Shown here in pieces: positions 5,373 to 6,504 of a DNA stretch of 6,504 nt. The stretch lies in contig JAEXRB010000001.1 of assembly GCA_023438325.1 (NCBI GenBank), forward strand, positions 1 to 6,504, in the 5' to 3' direction. Each line of letters starts with the position of its first letter. Position 1 is the stretch's first letter. Source of the DNA: Pseudomonadota bacterium. Its GTDB lineage: Bacteria; Pseudomonadota; Gammaproteobacteria; Xanthomonadales; Xanthomonadaceae. A program made the translations under genes and the position numbers. Under the pieces are notes generated by a model, which did not search any database, was not told where the DNA came from, and saw only the letters and a list, made by a program, of their open reading frames with translations.

Positions 5373-6319
5373 ACGGCCCCAAATCGGCCGTCAAATTGGT
5401 GCGGGTGGACGATGAGCGGGCTGGGCAGCGCATCGACAATTTCCTTGCCACCCAACTCAAGGGCGCGCCGCGCTCCTTGATATATCGTCTGTTGCGCACC
5501 GGGCAGGTGCGGATCAATGGCAAGCGCGCCAAGCCCGAATCGCGGCTGGCCGGTGGCGATGAAGTGCGCATTCCGCCCGTTCGTCTGGACGAGCCCGGCG
5601 AGCAGCGTCGCCCGCCGGCAGCCTTGTTGGCGCGACTGGATGCCGCCATCGTGTTCGAGGACGATCGCCTGCTGGCGCTGAACAAACCGTCCGGCCTGGC
5701 CAGTCATGGTGGAAGTGGCATCAGTTTCGGAACCATCGAATCCTTGCGCGCGCTGCGCCCGAATCAATCGCTGGAACTGGTGCACCGGCTGGATCGAGAC
5801 ACCTCGGGCCTGCTGATCGTGGCGAAAAAGCGTTCGGCCCTGGTCCAGTTGCAGGCCCTGATGCGCGAAGATGCGGGCTCCGGGCTGACCAAACGCTACC
5901 TCGCGCTGCTGACCGGGCGGTTGCCCGATGGTGTATTGACCGTGGATGCGCCGTTGCACATCGGGCTGCGACAGGGCGGTGAGCGCCACGTTCAGGTACA
6001 TCCGCAGGGCAAGCCATCCATCAGCCACTTCCGCGTGCTGGAGCGGCGCGGTGGACATTCTTATTGCGAAGTGCGGATCGAAACCGGCCGTACCCACCAG
6101 ATCCGCGCCCATGCACGCCATATCGGCCACGCGGTGGCAGGTGATGACAAGTACGGCGACGAGGCGGTCAACCGCCGCCTGCGCGAACAGACCGGCCTCA
6201 ATCGATTGTTTCTTCACGCCGCCTCGCTGGAATTTGCGCTGGACGACGGCGCTGCGCCTTACCTGCTCAATGCCCCGCTGGCACCCGAGCTGGCGCAGGC
6301 GCTGGACAAACTCGGGTAA
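5357..6319 (+). CDS. rluC: 23S rRNA pseudouridine synthase RluC
   Basis: RluA-family enzyme that isomerises uridines of 23S rRNA (positions 955, 2504 and 2580 in E. coli numbering) to pseudouridine during large-subunit assembly. The 320-residue length matches the E. coli protein (319). An S4 RNA-binding domain covers about 20-85, with AGQRIDNFLATQLKGAPRS near its start and AGGDEVRIPPVR near its end. The catalytic domain follows, with LNKPSGLASHGGSG at 108-121, the active-site block LVHRLDRDTSG at 141-151 with catalytic D146, and ETGRTHQIRAHARHIGHAV at 242-260. The IPPVR and HGGSG blocks favour RluC over RluA or RluD. The ATG at 5357 gives the expected N-terminus, but I see no Shine-Dalgarno in the preceding 20 bases, nor a convincing plus-strand promoter. 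The gene is divergent from rne, as in E. coli. No rho-independent terminator is evident after its TAA. Confidence 0.96.
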   Translation: MTTAANGPKSAVKLVRVDDERAGQRIDNFLATQLKGAPRSLIYRLLRTGQVRINGKRAKPESRLAGGDEVRIPPVRLDEPGEQRRPPAALLARLDAAIVFEDDRLLALNKPSGLASHGGSGISFGTIESLRALRPNQSLELVHRLDRDTSGLLIVAKKRSALVQLQALMREDAGSGLTKRYLALLTGRLPDGVLTVDAPLHIGLRQGGERHVQVHPQGKPSISHFRVLERRGGHSYCEVRIETGRTHQIRAHARHIGHAVAGDDKYGDEAVNRRLREQTGLNRLFLHAASLEFALDDGAAPYLLNAPLAPELAQALDKLG

Positions 6320-6412
6320 ACGCCTGTCACGCAGTGGATCATCGGGCGTCCTGAACGGCACGCGAGGCGTTATCCTGCGCCGGTTCCCGTCATTGCATTC
6401 TCCGGAGTCGAC
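6320..6412 (+). promoter_or_regulatory. Gap after rluC with start signals of the next gene
   Basis: A strong Shine-Dalgarno GGAG (6404-6407) sits five bases before the ATG at 6413. TATCCT (6371-6376) is a plausible -10 box, four of six matches to consensus, which would place a start near 6383; no clear -35 accompanies it. ACGCC and GGCGT (6320-6324 and 6346-6350) could close a loose stem-loop, but no T-run follows, so I do not call a terminator. Confidence 0.35.
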
Positions 6413-6504
6413 ATGTTCACCCGATTGGCCAATATCTTCCGAGGCTTCCTGTCGCTGTTCGTTTCGGGCATCGAAAAGCGCAATCCCGAGGCGTTGCTGG
6501 AGCT
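6413..6504 (+). CDS. N-terminal fragment of unidentified protein, possibly PspA/IM30-like
   Basis: Thirty codons are visible before the window ends, in a frame opened by ATG behind a well-spaced GGAG. The peptide has a hydrophobic, amphipathic first stretch (MFTRLANIFRGFLSLFVSG, residues 1-19) followed by charged IEKRNPEALLE. There is no signal peptidase site and the helix carries Arg at 4 and 10, so a membrane-surface helix is more likely than a secretion signal. An amphipathic N-terminal helix followed by a charged segment with a Pro before an acidic, Leu-rich helix recalls PspA/IM30 proteins, which coat stressed inner membrane. This rests on pattern alone and could equally be another coiled-coil or membrane-associated protein. 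The gene follows rluC after 93 bases on the same strand and may have its own promoter. Confidence 0.6.
   Translation, partial: MFTRLANIFRGFLSLFVSGIEKRNPEALLE

Noticed and set aside
5315..6361. Open frame of 348 codons on the minus strand, antisense to rluC.
   Set aside because: It lies opposite the clear RluC coding region, has no recognisable domain, and is explained by the same GC-driven lack of stops.

Overview
The window looks like a chromosomal housekeeping segment of a GC-rich gammaproteobacterium, most likely Xanthomonadales/Lysobacterales (Xanthomonadaceae or Rhodanobacteraceae). The clues are an RNase E catalytic half that follows the gammaproteobacterial type almost residue for residue, the divergent rluC-rne pair also known from E. 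coli, and strong G/C bias at third codon positions. I see no mobile element, CRISPR array, tRNA, rRNA, phage gene or toxin-antitoxin pair.

Layout from left to right: a nucleoside hydrolase gene on the minus strand (21-950); a 133-bp divergent gap; a GacA/UvrY-like two-component response regulator on the plus strand (1084-1719); a perfect-armed hairpin that overlaps the regulator stop and separates it from the convergent rne gene; rne on the minus strand (1750-4968), encoding a 1072-residue RNase E with a conserved catalytic half and a low-complexity C-terminal scaffold; a 388-bp gap holding what looks like a long structured rne 5' leader; rluC on the plus strand (5357-6319), for the 23S rRNA pseudouridine synthase; and the first 30 codons of another plus-strand gene (6413 to the window end), possibly PspA/IM30-like.

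Functionally, rne and rluC both serve RNA metabolism: RNase E processes rRNA/tRNA precursors and drives mRNA decay as the degradosome scaffold, and RluC modifies 23S rRNA. The response regulator belongs to a family that in other gammaproteobacteria controls small regulatory RNAs, but no sensor kinase or uvrC lies beside it. The nucleoside hydrolase is a salvage or catabolic enzyme with no visible link to its neighbours.

No new multi-gene system is visible. The most interesting non-coding signal is the rne leader: a candidate promoter overlaps the rluC start codon, three hairpins follow, there is a U-run resembling an RNase E cleavage site, and a 9-nt segment of the leader is repeated inside a hairpin at codons 7-15 of rne. 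Together these suggest feedback control of RNase E resembling, but not necessarily homologous to, the E. coli rne leader.
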